Counted from the stretch's first letter, positions 53,881 through 63,174 are shown. The stretch: 64,000 nt of DNA from Sphingobium sp. CR2-8 (GCF_035818615.1 NZ_JAYKZY010000002.1:2916501-2980500), one strand, 5' to 3'. Notes: generated by a model from the sequence alone, not told the origin. Made by a program: numbers and translations.

Positions 53881-55233
53881 TCAAAAACGAAAGTTGCTTT
53901 CCAGACCCAGCATCGTGATCGTCTTTGCCGGGCCGGTTTGCTGGATGAAGGCACCCGGTGCAAAAGCGGACAATGACGCCGACAATTCCCACTCGGGCGT
54001 CGTTTGCCAGGCGATCGTCGCTTCGGCCTCCTTTCCGATGAAGCGTGCCGTGCTGCCACTGGCTTCGCGGATGAGATTGCCGGGAATGTCATAAACGCCG
54101 TCCGCCTTGCTGTACCGCCAATAGGCCATGGCGGCGAGGCTGAACGAGACGCCACTGCCGAGCGTGCCGCTGACGCGCGGATTGACGCTGACGATGTTGG
54201 TCGGGCCGACGGGCGAGAGTTCGCCGAAATATTTGCCCTTGGGGAAGAGCGCATTGAACGTGCCGAGTTTGCCGTCGCCCGCTTTGCTGTCGCCGCTGAC
54301 GACATTGAACCGCAGGGTCGCGTCCGGCGCAAAGGGGAGCGTGGGAAAGCTGCGACCAACCTCCGTGCCCAGCGTCCAGGCGGCGATCCTTTGCCCCTCG
54401 AAATGGCCGAACTGCGCCACACCCTCGACATTCCAGTGCCAGTCCCCGCGCACCCCGTGGGAGCGCAGGCCCATACTATGCCGGACTTCGCGCCCGGTCT
54501 GTCCGCCAAAGCGCGCAAGGCGGTTGCGATAGCCCAAATAGTAGATGTCCAGCCCCGGCAGGGTCGCATAGGCGCCCCACAGCGCCTTGGCGTCGGAGGT
54601 CGCGTCGTCGAAACTGCCGGGACCGGGCTGGACCGGTCGCATGGTCAGCAGGCTTATCGTGGCGCGCCCCATGGTGACGTCCGCCCGCGCCCCATCGAAG
54701 GCGAGCGGGACATTGGGACCGTAGCGGGTGCCGACCAGCCGTTCCGTCCCGAGCGACAGCATCTGGCGACCGGCGCGCAGGGTGACAGGGCCTAGATCGA
54801 CTTCGCCAAACCCCTGAAGCAGATCGGCCCGCGTCTGGTCTATGGGGCTGGCGGACGGCGCTACGCCGACCGCGTAGGCCAGGATCGGCTGCACGAAAGC
54901 CCTGACCTTGCCGACATGCACATCGGCATAGGGCAGCGCGCGCAGCCACAGATAGCTGTCGTCTGGTGCGTCCGCCCCGCCCCAGAGATTGTTCTGATAA
55001 TTCTCGCTGCGGGCGCGCAATTCGATGCCGGTCGTCACCCAGCTATCATCGCCAAGCGGGATATATTTGAACGGTCCGGTCCAGTGATGCGCGCGTTTCT
55101 GCGCATCGGCGAGATCGGACCAGTCCTCGTCATAGCGCGTGATGCTGAGCGTGGGGGCCTGCCACGCCTCACGCTGCTGGGCGCTGGCAGGTGTCGGCAC
55201 GGCCCCCGCCAGCAGCCCGGCGGCAATGAGCAT
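53881..55233 (-). CDS. Alginate_exp family outer-membrane porin
   Basis: A 450-residue beta-barrel protein with a signal peptide (AGLLAGAVPTPASAQ) and AlgE/Alginate_exp features: WVTTGIELRARSENYQNNLWG, VTLRAGRQMLSLGTERLVGTRYGPNVPLAFDG and the terminal strand ITMLGLESNFRF. This family lets anionic sugars or aromatics cross the outer membrane. Start ATG 55233 or GTG 55242, overlapping the DoxX stop. Substrate unknown. Confidence 0.85.
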   Translation of the reverse strand: MLIAAGLLAGAVPTPASAQQREAWQAPTLSITRYDEDWSDLADAQKRAHHWTGPFKYIPLGDDSWVTTGIELRARSENYQNNLWGGADAPDDSYLWLRALPYADVHVGKVRAFVQPILAYAVGVAPSASPIDQTRADLLQGFGEVDLGPVTLRAGRQMLSLGTERLVGTRYGPNVPLAFDGARADVTMGRATISLLTMRPVQPGPGSFDDATSDAKALWGAYATLPGLDIYYLGYRNRLARFGGQTGREVRHSMGLRSHGVRGDWHWNVEGVAQFGHFEGQRIAAWTLGTEVGRSFPTLPFAPDATLRFNVVSGDSKAGDGKLGTFNALFPKGKYFGELSPVGPTNIVSVNPRVSGTLGSGVSFSLAAMAYWRYSKADGVYDIPGNLIREASGSTARFIGKEAEATIAWQTTPEWELSASLSAFAPGAFIQQTGPAKTITMLGLESNFRF

Positions 55234-55234
55234 C

Positions 55235-55663
55235 CTAAGCACGTCGCCGTTCCCGTTCGGCAACGAGCGCCACCAGTATGAAGCCGCCGATCAGGCCAAT
55301 ATGCTCGAAAAAGGCGTTGGTCGCCATGAAGCTTTCCTGCCCGTCCGGCATCGCCCAGAAGGCGTTGGCGGTGAAGGCGGCCAGGAGCGTGAAGACCCCT
55401 AGCATGCCGGCGCCCAGCCAGACGAAGCGGCCGGTCAGGATCAGGATCGGCCCGACCAGCTCTACGCCGATGGTCAACGCCGCCCAGAAACCAGGCGGAC
55501 TCATGCCGAAATGGGCCTGCTCGGCAAGGGCGGACGGCCAATCCGTCGCCTTGACGAGGCCACCCAGCAGATAGGCGCTGACCAGCGCCAGACGCGCCAG
55601 GAACCAGATGGGACGCCATTCGAGGATCGCGTCGACGATGCGGGGTTCCTCCGCGCCGGTCAC
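55235..55663 (-). CDS. DoxX family membrane protein
   Basis: A 142-residue protein with four transmembrane helices: RLALVSAYLLGGLVKATDWP, GVELVGPILILTGRFVWLGA and HIGLIGGFILVALVA. DoxX-type proteins are often linked to redox or hydrolase operons. Its start overlaps the VOC gene stop. Confidence 0.8.
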   Translation of the reverse strand: MTGAEEPRIVDAILEWRPIWFLARLALVSAYLLGGLVKATDWPSALAEQAHFGMSPPGFWAALTIGVELVGPILILTGRFVWLGAGMLGVFTLLAAFTANAFWAMPDGQESFMATNAFFEHIGLIGGFILVALVAERERRRA

Positions 55664-56568
55664 GGCTTCACCGGCGCATGAATTTCGGCAATATAGCCAC
55701 CGGGGAAGCGGACTATCGCAGCCTTGCGATCCCCCTCCGCATGGACGGGGACGAGCGTTTCGACGCCTGCTGCCGTCGCCTTGGCGAGGGTCGCGGACAG
55801 ATCGCTCACCTCATATCCCGTCATGTCGCGGCCATAGGGCCAGGGAAGCTGACCGTCCGACACGATCACGCTCATCTTGCCATAGCCTGACGTCATTCGA
55901 ATGCGGCGATAGCTCTTGCCGGGCTGGCCGATCTCCACGCCCGGTGCGGCCTTGTCGTCCGAGGTTACCGTCGCATGGGCAAAGCCGCGCCACTGCTTCA
56001 CGAACTGGTCGGCGGCGTCGGCGGTCAGGTAGATGCGGTTTTCCGGCACCGTAGCGAGCGCGGGATAATGGGGCTTTGTCGTGTGCCAGTAGAGCTGCAT
56101 GTTCACGCCGCCCGCCCACTGCACCACCACGTCGCGACCGATGGGATCAGGAAAGCTGGTGATGAGGCGCGTCGCACCATGCCGCATCGCGGAGGCGACT
56201 GCGGCATCGAGGTCGGTCACGAGATAGCCGGTGCGCTCGGCGCCGAACGGAACCGGGATCGGCGTGACGAAACCGAAGGTGGAAACCGTACCGGCGGGGG
56301 TCAGTACGAGCTGCGACTTCGTCTTGCTGTCCGTCGGCGTGACCTGAAAGACACCCTGCTTGCTCGTCGTGCCGCCGAAGGTGGCGGTGAAGCTCGCGAC
56401 GAAGCGATCGAAATCTTCCGGCGCGACATAGACATGGGTGGTGTCATATTGCGGGCCGACGGAAAAGTCGGTGGTCGATTTCTGCTGGGGAGCGCTCGAT
56501 TGCGCAGGCGCGGCGATAGGGCTGATGGCGACCAGGGTGGTCGCCATCAGGAGGGCGATGCGGTTCAT
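55660..56568 (-). CDS. Exported glyoxalase/VOC family protein
   Basis: A 302-residue protein with a signal peptide (LMATTLVAISPIAAPAQ) and two beta-alpha-beta-beta-beta VOC modules: THVYVAPEDFDRFVASFTATFGG...GYLVTDLDAAVASAMRHGAT and IRMTSGYGKMSVIVSDGQLPW...GYEVSDLSATLAKATAAGVE. Probably a periplasmic metal-dependent enzyme of unknown substrate. Start 56568 has GGAGATACA ahead. Confidence 0.8.
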   Translation of the reverse strand: MNRIALLMATTLVAISPIAAPAQSSAPQQKSTTDFSVGPQYDTTHVYVAPEDFDRFVASFTATFGGTTSKQGVFQVTPTDSKTKSQLVLTPAGTVSTFGFVTPIPVPFGAERTGYLVTDLDAAVASAMRHGATRLITSFPDPIGRDVVVQWAGGVNMQLYWHTTKPHYPALATVPENRIYLTADAADQFVKQWRGFAHATVTSDDKAAPGVEIGQPGKSYRRIRMTSGYGKMSVIVSDGQLPWPYGRDMTGYEVSDLSATLAKATAAGVETLVPVHAEGDRKAAIVRFPGGYIAEIHAPVKP

Positions 56569-56727
56569 ATTGTATCTCCGGTGCGTGGCGTCGGGCTTCC
56601 GATGAGGTCGCAACCACTGTCTATGCGATCAGAAGCATCCGAACGATCCGCATAAAATCAAAGAGTGTGTTCCAGATTATCGAAAAGCCCAAGAGCACCC
56701 CTCCGGCTGGGAGGGGCGCTCCTGCGA

Positions 56728-58656
56728 TCAGACGGCCCAGCAGCCGCAGCCCATGACGCCCCAGAAACTCTGGACGTCGGCAGCGGGTACGCTTGCGCCG
56801 AGCGCCGCCGCATGGTCATGGCCATGGACATTGCAGGAGGAGGCGCAGCCGCAGGCCGATGCCATCTTCTTCGCGCAGTCGTCTCGCCGCCAATGGCCGC
56901 CGAAGGTCGCAACGGGCGACCAGTCGGGCATGGCCTTGGGCGCTTCCGGGGCAAGTGGGCCGAAATTGCCCTCGCCATAGACAATCTTGCCGCCCAATAT
57001 GGTCAGCACAGAGCGCAGATGCGCGATCTCGCTTTCGGCTACGCTGAAATAATCGTCGGATAGCAGCGCCAGGTCAGCCAGTTGGCCTGCTTTGATCTGC
57101 CCCTTCTTGCCGACCTCATTCGAGAACCACGTGTTCTTTTCGGTCCACAGACGAAGCGCAGTTTCCCTGTCCAACCTGTTGCGTACCGGATAGAGCGTCA
57201 GGCCGCCTACCGTCTTCGCCGTCACCAGCCAGCTGAGCGACACCCACGGGTTGTAGCTGGCGACACGGGTCGCATCGGTGCCCGCGCCCACCGGCACGCC
57301 GGCATCCATCATCTTCTTGATCGGCGGCGTCGCCTCGGCGGCTTTTGCGCCATAACGCTCGACGAAATATTCGCCCTGGAACGCCATGCGGTGCTGCACC
57401 GCAATGCCGCCGCCCAAGGCCGCGATCCGGTCGATATTACGATCGCTGATCGTCTCTGCATGGTCGAAGAACCAGTTGAGACCTTCAAGCGGAACATCCT
57501 TGTTCACCTTCTCGAACACGTCGAGCGCGCGGGAGATAGTCTGGTCGTACGTCGCGTGCAGACGCCAGGGCCAGCGGCGCTCGGCGAGCAGGCGGATGAC
57601 GGGTTCGAGATCACCCTCCATCTCTGCTGGCATATCGGGACGGGCGACACGGAAATCCTCGAAGTCGGCCGCCGAATAGACCAGCATCTCGCCCGCGCCA
57701 TTGTGGCGATAGCTGTCGTCGCCGTCGCCCGGTTTGATCTGCGTCGACCAACTGGCGAAGTCCTTCAACTCCTCCTTGGGCTTCTGCGTGAACAGATTGT
57801 AGGCGATGCGCAGGGTCAGCTCGCCATCCTTGTGCAGCTTGTCGATGACTTCATAGTCATCGGGATAATTTTGCGAGCCGCCGCCCGCATCGATCACGCT
57901 GGTGACGCCCAGCGAGTTCAGCTCGCGCATGAAATGCTTCGTGCTGTTCAGCTGATAATCCTGCGGCAGCTTCGGTCCCTTCGCCAGCGTCGAATAGAGA
58001 ATTGTCGCATTGGGCTGGGCCAGCAGCAGGCCGGTCGGGTTGCCCTTCGCATCGCGGACGATCTCGCCGCCCGGCGGATTGGGTGTGTCCTTCGTATAGC
58101 CTACCGCCCGCAGCGCCGCCGCGTTGAGCAGCGCGCGGTCGTAGAGGTGGAGAATGAAGACCGGCGTATCGGGGGCAGCAGCATTGATCTCGGCGATCGT
58201 GGGCAGGCGCTTCTCGGCGAACTGATGCTCGGTAAAGCCGCCGACCACGCGCACCCATTGCGGCGGCGGGGTATTTTCGACCTGCTTCTTCAGCATGGCC
58301 ATGGCGTCGGCGAGGGTCGGCACGCCCTCCCAGCGTAGTTCCATATTATAGTTGAGGCCGCCGCGAATGACGTGGATGTGGCTGTCGATCAGGCCGGGGA
58401 TCAGACGGCGGCCGCCAGCATCGACGACACGGGCGTTGGGCGCGGCGGCGGCGCGGACCTCTTGCTCGGTGCCGACGGCGAGGAATTTGCCGTCGCGGAT
58501 CGCCACTGCCTGAGCCTGCGGGTTTTCCCGGTCCAGCGTCGTGACCTTGGCGTTGGTGAGGATGAGATCGGTCTGGGTCATGGCGAAACTTTCCATAGGT
58601 GCAGTCAGGGCGGTTGTGGCGGCGGCGCTGGCGAGCCACTGGCGGCGGGACATCAT
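56728..58656 (-). CDS. YtcJ-like amidohydrolase with Cys/His-rich C-terminal tail
   Basis: A 642-residue metal-dependent hydrolase of the amidohydrolase_3 family. The N-terminus SRRQWLASAAATTAL looks like a twin-arginine signal. LIPGLIDSHIHVIRGG provides the metal HxH; further metal-site segments are LHATYDQTISR, FDHAETISDRN and GAGTDATRVASYNPW. The last ~50 residues carry six Cys (DDCAKKMASACGCASSC; VMGCGCWAV) and HGHDH, an unusual possible metal site. Its start overlaps the XapX stop. Confidence 0.85.
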   Translation of the reverse strand: MMSRRQWLASAAATTALTAPMESFAMTQTDLILTNAKVTTLDRENPQAQAVAIRDGKFLAVGTEQEVRAAAAPNARVVDAGGRRLIPGLIDSHIHVIRGGLNYNMELRWEGVPTLADAMAMLKKQVENTPPPQWVRVVGGFTEHQFAEKRLPTIAEINAAAPDTPVFILHLYDRALLNAAALRAVGYTKDTPNPPGGEIVRDAKGNPTGLLLAQPNATILYSTLAKGPKLPQDYQLNSTKHFMRELNSLGVTSVIDAGGGSQNYPDDYEVIDKLHKDGELTLRIAYNLFTQKPKEELKDFASWSTQIKPGDGDDSYRHNGAGEMLVYSAADFEDFRVARPDMPAEMEGDLEPVIRLLAERRWPWRLHATYDQTISRALDVFEKVNKDVPLEGLNWFFDHAETISDRNIDRIAALGGGIAVQHRMAFQGEYFVERYGAKAAEATPPIKKMMDAGVPVGAGTDATRVASYNPWVSLSWLVTAKTVGGLTLYPVRNRLDRETALRLWTEKNTWFSNEVGKKGQIKAGQLADLALLSDDYFSVAESEIAHLRSVLTILGGKIVYGEGNFGPLAPEAPKAMPDWSPVATFGGHWRRDDCAKKMASACGCASSCNVHGHDHAAALGASVPAADVQSFWGVMGCGCWAV

Positions 58657-58901
58657 GCGTCGCGCTTTCCATGGGTCGGCAGCTCGCCCAGCACATGATG
58701 GACGCCGTCCTGGCGGACGAAGCGGGCCAGTTCCGGCAAGCTGGCAAAGCGCTTGGCGACCGGGATCAGCTGTTCTCCGAGCAGGATGCCAGCCAACCCC
58801 ACAAGAGCGATCACCGGGGGAGCAGGAGAACGGACGCCCATCAGGCTGTAGACGAGGCCGACGATCAGGCCGGCGCCGAGGGAGAGGATGTAGGCTTTCA
58901 T
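58653..58901 (-). CDS. XapX domain (DUF1427) membrane protein
   Basis: A 82-residue protein with two transmembrane helices: LSLGAGLIVGLVYSLMGVRSPAPPVIALVGLAGILLGEQLIP, the XapX pattern. Function unknown; commonly next to alpha/beta or amidohydrolase genes. Stop overlaps the amidohydrolase start by 4 bases. Confidence 0.85.
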   Translation of the reverse strand: MKAYILSLGAGLIVGLVYSLMGVRSPAPPVIALVGLAGILLGEQLIPVAKRFASLPELARFVRQDGVHHVLGELPTHGKRDA

Positions 58902-58924
58902 GTCCGTTCTCCGGCGTTGTGGGT

Positions 58925-59764
58925 TCAGGACTGGATGAAGGCGAGAATGTCGGCGTTCAGCACGTCGGCATTCACCGTCAGCATACCGTGCGAATAGCCC
59001 GGATAGATTTTGGACGTCGCATTCGGCAACAGCTGCGCCTGCAGCAGGGCGGCGTTCTTATAGGGCACGACTTGGTCGTCATCACCCTGCAGCACCAGCG
59101 TGGGGACCGTGATCGCCTTGAGATCCTCGGTCTGATCGGTTTCCGAGAAAGCCTTGATCCCCTCATAATGGGCAAGCGCGCTGCCCATCATGCCCTGACG
59201 CCACCAATTGTCGATCACCCCGGGCTGAGCCGTCGCGCCGGGGCGATTGAAGCCGTAGAAAGGCCCGGTGGGAAAATCGCGGAACATCTGCGCACGGTTC
59301 GCTGCCAGCGCCGCGCGGATACCGTCGAACACCGCCATCGGCAGGCCATCGGGATTGGCACCGGTCTTCGCCATCAGGGGTGGAACGGCGCTGACCAGCA
59401 CCGCCTTGGCGACGCGGCCCTGTGGCTGGCCATATTGGGCGACATAGCGCGCCACTTCGCCGCCGCCGGTGGAGTGACCGACATGAATGGCGTTCTTGAG
59501 GTCGAGATGCGCGACGACGGCAGCGGCGTCGGCCGCATAATGATCCATGTCGTGGCCGAAATCGACCTGCGCGGAGCGGCCATGGCCGCGGCGGTCATGG
59601 GCGACGACGCGATAGCCCTTGGAAAGGAAGAACAGCATCTGAGCATCCCAATCGTCCGAGGAGAGCGGCCAGCCATGGTGGAACATGATCGGCTGGGCGT
59701 CCTTGGCTCCCCAGTCCTTGAAGAAGATGTCGACGCCGTCGGTGGTGGTGACAAAATTGCTCAT
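58925..59764 (-). CDS. Alpha/beta hydrolase, non-heme chloroperoxidase-like
   Basis: A 279-residue esterase/haloperoxidase-type protein. The oxyanion region is FHHGWPLSSDDWDAQMLFF; catalytic Ser in VGHSTGGGEVARY, Asp in LQGDDDQVVP, His in GYSHGMLTV. Several close relatives hydrolyse esters and also use peracids. The gene lies in the LysR-linked minus group, 23 bases upstream of XapX. Confidence 0.88.
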   Translation of the reverse strand: MSNFVTTTDGVDIFFKDWGAKDAQPIMFHHGWPLSSDDWDAQMLFFLSKGYRVVAHDRRGHGRSAQVDFGHDMDHYAADAAAVVAHLDLKNAIHVGHSTGGGEVARYVAQYGQPQGRVAKAVLVSAVPPLMAKTGANPDGLPMAVFDGIRAALAANRAQMFRDFPTGPFYGFNRPGATAQPGVIDNWWRQGMMGSALAHYEGIKAFSETDQTEDLKAITVPTLVLQGDDDQVVPYKNAALLQAQLLPNATSKIYPGYSHGMLTVNADVLNADILAFIQS

Positions 59765-59827
59765 GGGAAAATCCTTGGTACGATGGGGAAGGGAAGCGGC
59801 CGGGGAAAGCCCGGCCGCCGAACTGGA

Positions 59828-60484
59828 TCAATGCGCCTCGGAGGCGTTGAACATGGTCTTGGCGTAGGTGATTCCCAGGCCATAGGCGCCGCCCCACTTC
59901 TTCGCGAAGCCGGTGGTCATGTCGTAGGTTTCGGTCCTTGCCCAATCGCGCTGCAGTTCGAGGAGATACTGGAGCGACGTCATCGGCTTGGCACCCAACT
60001 GGATCATCCGCTCGACGGCGCGCTCATGCGCTTCTTGCGAAATATCGCCGCACGCGTCCGAGATGAAATAGACGTCGAAGCCCTGGTCGATCGCCGAGGC
60101 GACGGGGCCGACGATGCAGACCGAGGTCCACAGGCCCGCAAAGATCAGGCGCTCCTTGCCGATGCGGTTCACCTCATCGATGACGGCCGCGTCTTCCCAG
60201 GTGTTCATGGAGGTGCGGTCGAGCAGCGGCTGGTTCGGGAAGGCGTCGGTGATCTCGCTGAACATCGGCCCGGAGAAGCTATCGACGGCGACCGTGGTCA
60301 GGATGGTGGAGACGTTGAACCCGGCGGCTGCGTTGGCGACCAGAGCCGCGTTGTTGCGCAGAAGCTCGGTCGAAATCGACTTTGTGGCAAAGGCCATCTG
60401 CGACTGGAAGTCGATCATGACGAGGGTGTGATCGGTCGGCGTGATCAGGGATTTGCCGGGGGTCGGGGTTGCTTTGATGGTCAT
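59828..60484 (-). CDS. Isochorismatase-like cysteine hydrolase (YcaC type)
   Basis: A 218-residue hydrolase starting at MTIKATPTPGK. Asp in HTLVMIDFQSQM, Lys in IGKERLIFAG and catalytic Cys in GLWTSVCIVGP make the Asp-Lys-Cys triad. The N-terminal upstream ORF to 60511 is unnecessary. First gene of the minus-strand cluster; its promoter contains a 27-base palindrome. Substrate unknown. Confidence 0.87.
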   Translation of the reverse strand: MTIKATPTPGKSLITPTDHTLVMIDFQSQMAFATKSISTELLRNNAALVANAAAGFNVSTILTTVAVDSFSGPMFSEITDAFPNQPLLDRTSMNTWEDAAVIDEVNRIGKERLIFAGLWTSVCIVGPVASAIDQGFDVYFISDACGDISQEAHERAVERMIQLGAKPMTSLQYLLELQRDWARTETYDMTTGFAKKWGGAYGLGITYAKTMFNASEAH

Positions 60485-60836
60485 GTCGGTCTCCAATCGA
60501 ATTTCGTACACTCGGTTCGTTCCGGTGTGATTGAAGAACTAGTCGGCTCAGCTCATGCTGTGCAGTCTGATAAAACTTGGCCCATCGTTCGATTAAATCG
60601 AACGATGGTTGAAAGCGCGATTCCCTCGTTGCTCAATCTTTAGGTCTAGTTGCAGACTATGTCGCTCGTTGGTGCCTGCTGGGCCAAATCCCATGCGCCC
60701 TTGGCGCTTCGGTGCCGAAACCCGGGCAATTGAAAAGGCCTGTTGCATCGGCGCGATCTTTGCTGCGTCGAGATGTCCGGCAATGGGAAGGCGGGAGCGC
60801 ATCGCCGCTCCCATCAGGATCGCGCTGTCCAGGCTC
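60485..60836. other. 352-base intergenic region
   Basis: Contains the promoter of the isochorismatase-led cluster with a 27-base palindrome (60582-60608) and the 3' end of the amidohydrolase. A minus frame at 60593-60814 has no ribosome site or domain and is not supported. Confidence 0.45.
60582..60608. promoter_or_regulatory. 27-base palindrome containing TTCGATTAAATCGAA (LysR-type box, copy 2)
   Basis: CCATCGTTCGATT-A-AATCGAACGATGG is a perfect 13-bp inverted repeat around one base, 98 bases before the isochorismatase start. Its centre matches the site at 53859 in 14 of 15 bases. Confidence 0.65.
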
Positions 60837-61922
60837 TTATAATTGATAGACCTTTTGGGCAGTCCTACGGAACAGATGGCTCTTTTCCGTCGCAGAGGCG
60901 CCGCGTGCGATTATCTTGAACGCGTTCCATGTCGCCCCATAGGACGCGACACCGGCATTGGCGGGCCAGTTGCTTTCGAACATGCATCGTTCGACGCCGA
61001 ACAGGTCGATGCTCCGTTCGATGAAGGGACGCCATTGCGCAGCCAGGACCGATGAACCAGCCTCCTTCATGCTTTCTTCCGGCCTGGGGCCGAACGGACC
61101 AAGACCACCCAGCTTGACGCAGACATTGGGACAGGTAGCCAGTTCCGCCATGGCCCGGCCCCAATCTCTGCGAACCTCCGCCTGCCGGTCGGCATAGGGA
61201 CCGATGCCCAGCGGGCCGCCGCAATGATTGACGATGATGCTGGTCCCGGGAAAGCGCCGGGCTAAGGCGGTCAGCGACGCTATCTGCGGATGGAAAAGCC
61301 AGATGTCGAAACTCAGGCCAAGCGGTTCGAGCGCCTTGAACCCTTCGAGGAAGGCGGGATCCGTCAGCAGATCCTTGTTGAGTCCCATGCCAGCAAGCGG
61401 GGGATAAGCATCCCATGCGATGGAATTGCGTATGCCCTTCAGACGTCCGCCCCCCGCCTCCATATGGGCGCGCAACAGATCGTCGGCACGCGCGCCGACC
61501 CTGAGATCGACCTTGCCCACGATCCCCGCCGCGATCGCGCAGGTCGGCGGCCGTCGGGCCGCGACGTCGTCGCCCAGGCGAGCGATATAGTCCGTTTCCC
61601 CAAGCGATCTGCGCTCGACTGGTCCGTCGGGCCGGTACATGATCCCGCATTCGACAAATAGGGTCTGGATGATCCGATGGCCGCTGCGCAGGATGTCCGA
61701 CAGGAAATCCGCCGCCAGATAGCGTTCCTGCCCGGGGGTCAGGTCGCGATAATCGCGCATGTGGTGATGGGGATCGACGATAGCGAGATCGGGTTCGATC
61801 GCCCTTTCCTCGGGTGCGTCCTTGTTCATTGCCAGCGCTGCCGATGCAGGCGCGAATCGCCCCGCCGCCGCCGTCATGGCGATAGCGGCCAGCAGATCGC
61901 GACGCCGTGCGGGCAGGGTCAC
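60837..61922 (-). CDS. TIM-barrel amidohydrolase (amidohydrolase_2 family)
   Basis: A 361-residue predicted metal-dependent hydrolase. From GTG 61922, overlapping the previous stop as GTGA, it starts TLPARRRDLLAAIAMTAAAG, a Tat-like export signal. IVDPHHHMRDYRDLTPGQ holds the metal HxH, SIIVNHCGGPLG another ligand, and CMFESNWPANAGVASYG the last Asp/Glu region. Related enzymes include lactonases such as 4-sulfomuconolactone hydrolase. It pairs with the alpha/beta hydrolase gene. Confidence 0.82.
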   Translation of the reverse strand: MTLPARRRDLLAAIAMTAAAGRFAPASAALAMNKDAPEERAIEPDLAIVDPHHHMRDYRDLTPGQERYLAADFLSDILRSGHRIIQTLFVECGIMYRPDGPVERRSLGETDYIARLGDDVAARRPPTCAIAAGIVGKVDLRVGARADDLLRAHMEAGGGRLKGIRNSIAWDAYPPLAGMGLNKDLLTDPAFLEGFKALEPLGLSFDIWLFHPQIASLTALARRFPGTSIIVNHCGGPLGIGPYADRQAEVRRDWGRAMAELATCPNVCVKLGGLGPFGPRPEESMKEAGSSVLAAQWRPFIERSIDLFGVERCMFESNWPANAGVASYGATWNAFKIIARGASATEKSHLFRRTAQKVYQL

Positions 61923-62868
61923 CGTGCCGTCTTCGTCACGCGGCGGATGAAGGGCATCGCGCCTGCCAGCGCGCGGTCGTCGCAATCGATGGGCAGCATA
62001 TGGCCGCAACGGGGAATGACGACCAACTGCTTGTCCTTCACAGCCAGCAGCGCCATGCCCCGTTTGGCATCGCCTTCCACGCTCGCTTCATGATCCTGCG
62101 CGCCCCAGAGGAAGAGCGTGGGCGCGGAAATCCTGGGTAGATCGTCGATCGTGCGTTCGTGCGACGCCGGGCGTTGGCTGGCGGGCGGCATCAGCAGGTA
62201 GCGATTGTTCAGATCCGTCCATTCGCGCACCAGTTCCGGCGTCACCTTGCTCTTATCCTCCACGTTATGAAGGATGATCTGCCGCCAATATTCGTCCTTG
62301 TGATAGCTTTTGTGCGTAGCATCCTCGCCACGGCCTGTTTCAGGGCATCGGAAAATCTGCTGCTGTCCATCACCAGCTTGCCGACGGGCGCATTGCTGTA
62401 GATCAGGCCGGTGAGATGGTCGGAATGCAAGGCCGCATAGGCAGCGCCGATCAGGCCAGAGCTGGATGTCGACACCAGAAGGAACCGGCCCAGATTCAGT
62501 CGCTGGCGCAGCGCGTCGATGATCGCAAGGTTACGCTCTAACGAGTAATCGGCGGTGGGAGACGGGCCTGAGAGGCCGGCCGGGGGCAGGTCGAAACGGA
62601 CGACGCGATACTGTTTTTTCAGACGATCGGCCCACCCGTTCCATTGCCGCAAGCTGCCGAAGGAGCCGTGCAACAGCATGATCGTCGGCCCCTCACCTTC
62701 ATCCACATAATGGATGCGCTCGCCATCAAGTTCGACGAATTGCGAAGCTGGCAAAGCATAAAGGGATTTGAGTTCGACATCCGACCGCGCCGTCTGTGCC
62801 ATGACTGGGGCAACGATCATCGATATGGCGATTGCAATCAGCGACCTCATCCACCTCTGACGCGTCAT
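61919..62868 (-). pseudogene. Alpha/beta hydrolase, split by a 1-base frameshift
   Basis: From ATG 62868: signal peptide (SLIAIAISMIVAPVMAQ), then IMLLHGSFGSLRQWNGWADR and LVSTSSSGLIGAAY (catalytic Ser), up to ARMLRTK, where the frame ends. The other frame supplies LVREWTDLNNRYLLM and the catalytic Asp/His region LFLWGAQDHEASVEG...IPRCGHMLPIDC. The break is T4 at 62308-62311; one more base gives RTKSYHKDEYWRQIILHNVE. Likely an intact gene with a homopolymer error. Confidence 0.8.
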
Positions 62869-63019
62869 CCTATTTTCTCCCCCGCTGAGAAGAACATGCT
62901 CGTCCACGGAGTGTGCAAGGCCAGGCGGGATCTTCCATCTGTCCGCTTGCCGGATAGGCTTACGCCTCCGGCAAGCCATCACGCGATTCGCATCGATAGT
63001 CACGGGATAGTGCGACATT

Positions 63020-63174
63020 ACGGAAAGTCCCGCAGGCGGCGGACGACGCGGTGTCGCGGTTCCGCGACGCCCACCTCGTCCGACTGCCCGACCCAGGCCA
63101 CGCGCCGCAAGTCGAAGATCCGGCGGCTTTCGAAACCGTGCTGTTGGAAGAACTGGCGCGGACACCTATCGCGC
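63020..63174 (+). pseudogene. 3' remnant of an alpha/beta hydrolase gene
   Basis: A plus-strand frame reads VSRFRDAHLVRLPDPGHAPQ, VEDPAAFETVLLEELARTP, then stop. GHAPQVEDP is the typical histidine-end of an alpha/beta hydrolase. An upstream stop in the same frame shows that the gene is missing its first part. A remnant of a lost neighbour is more likely than a real small gene. Confidence 0.45.

Noticed and set aside
58541..60643. 700-codon plus-strand open frame
   Set aside because: Antisense to hydrolase, XapX and isochorismatase genes that have intact catalytic motifs.
60593..60814. 73-residue minus-strand frame
   Set aside because: Its end lies inside the 27-base palindrome, with no ribosome site and no recognised product.
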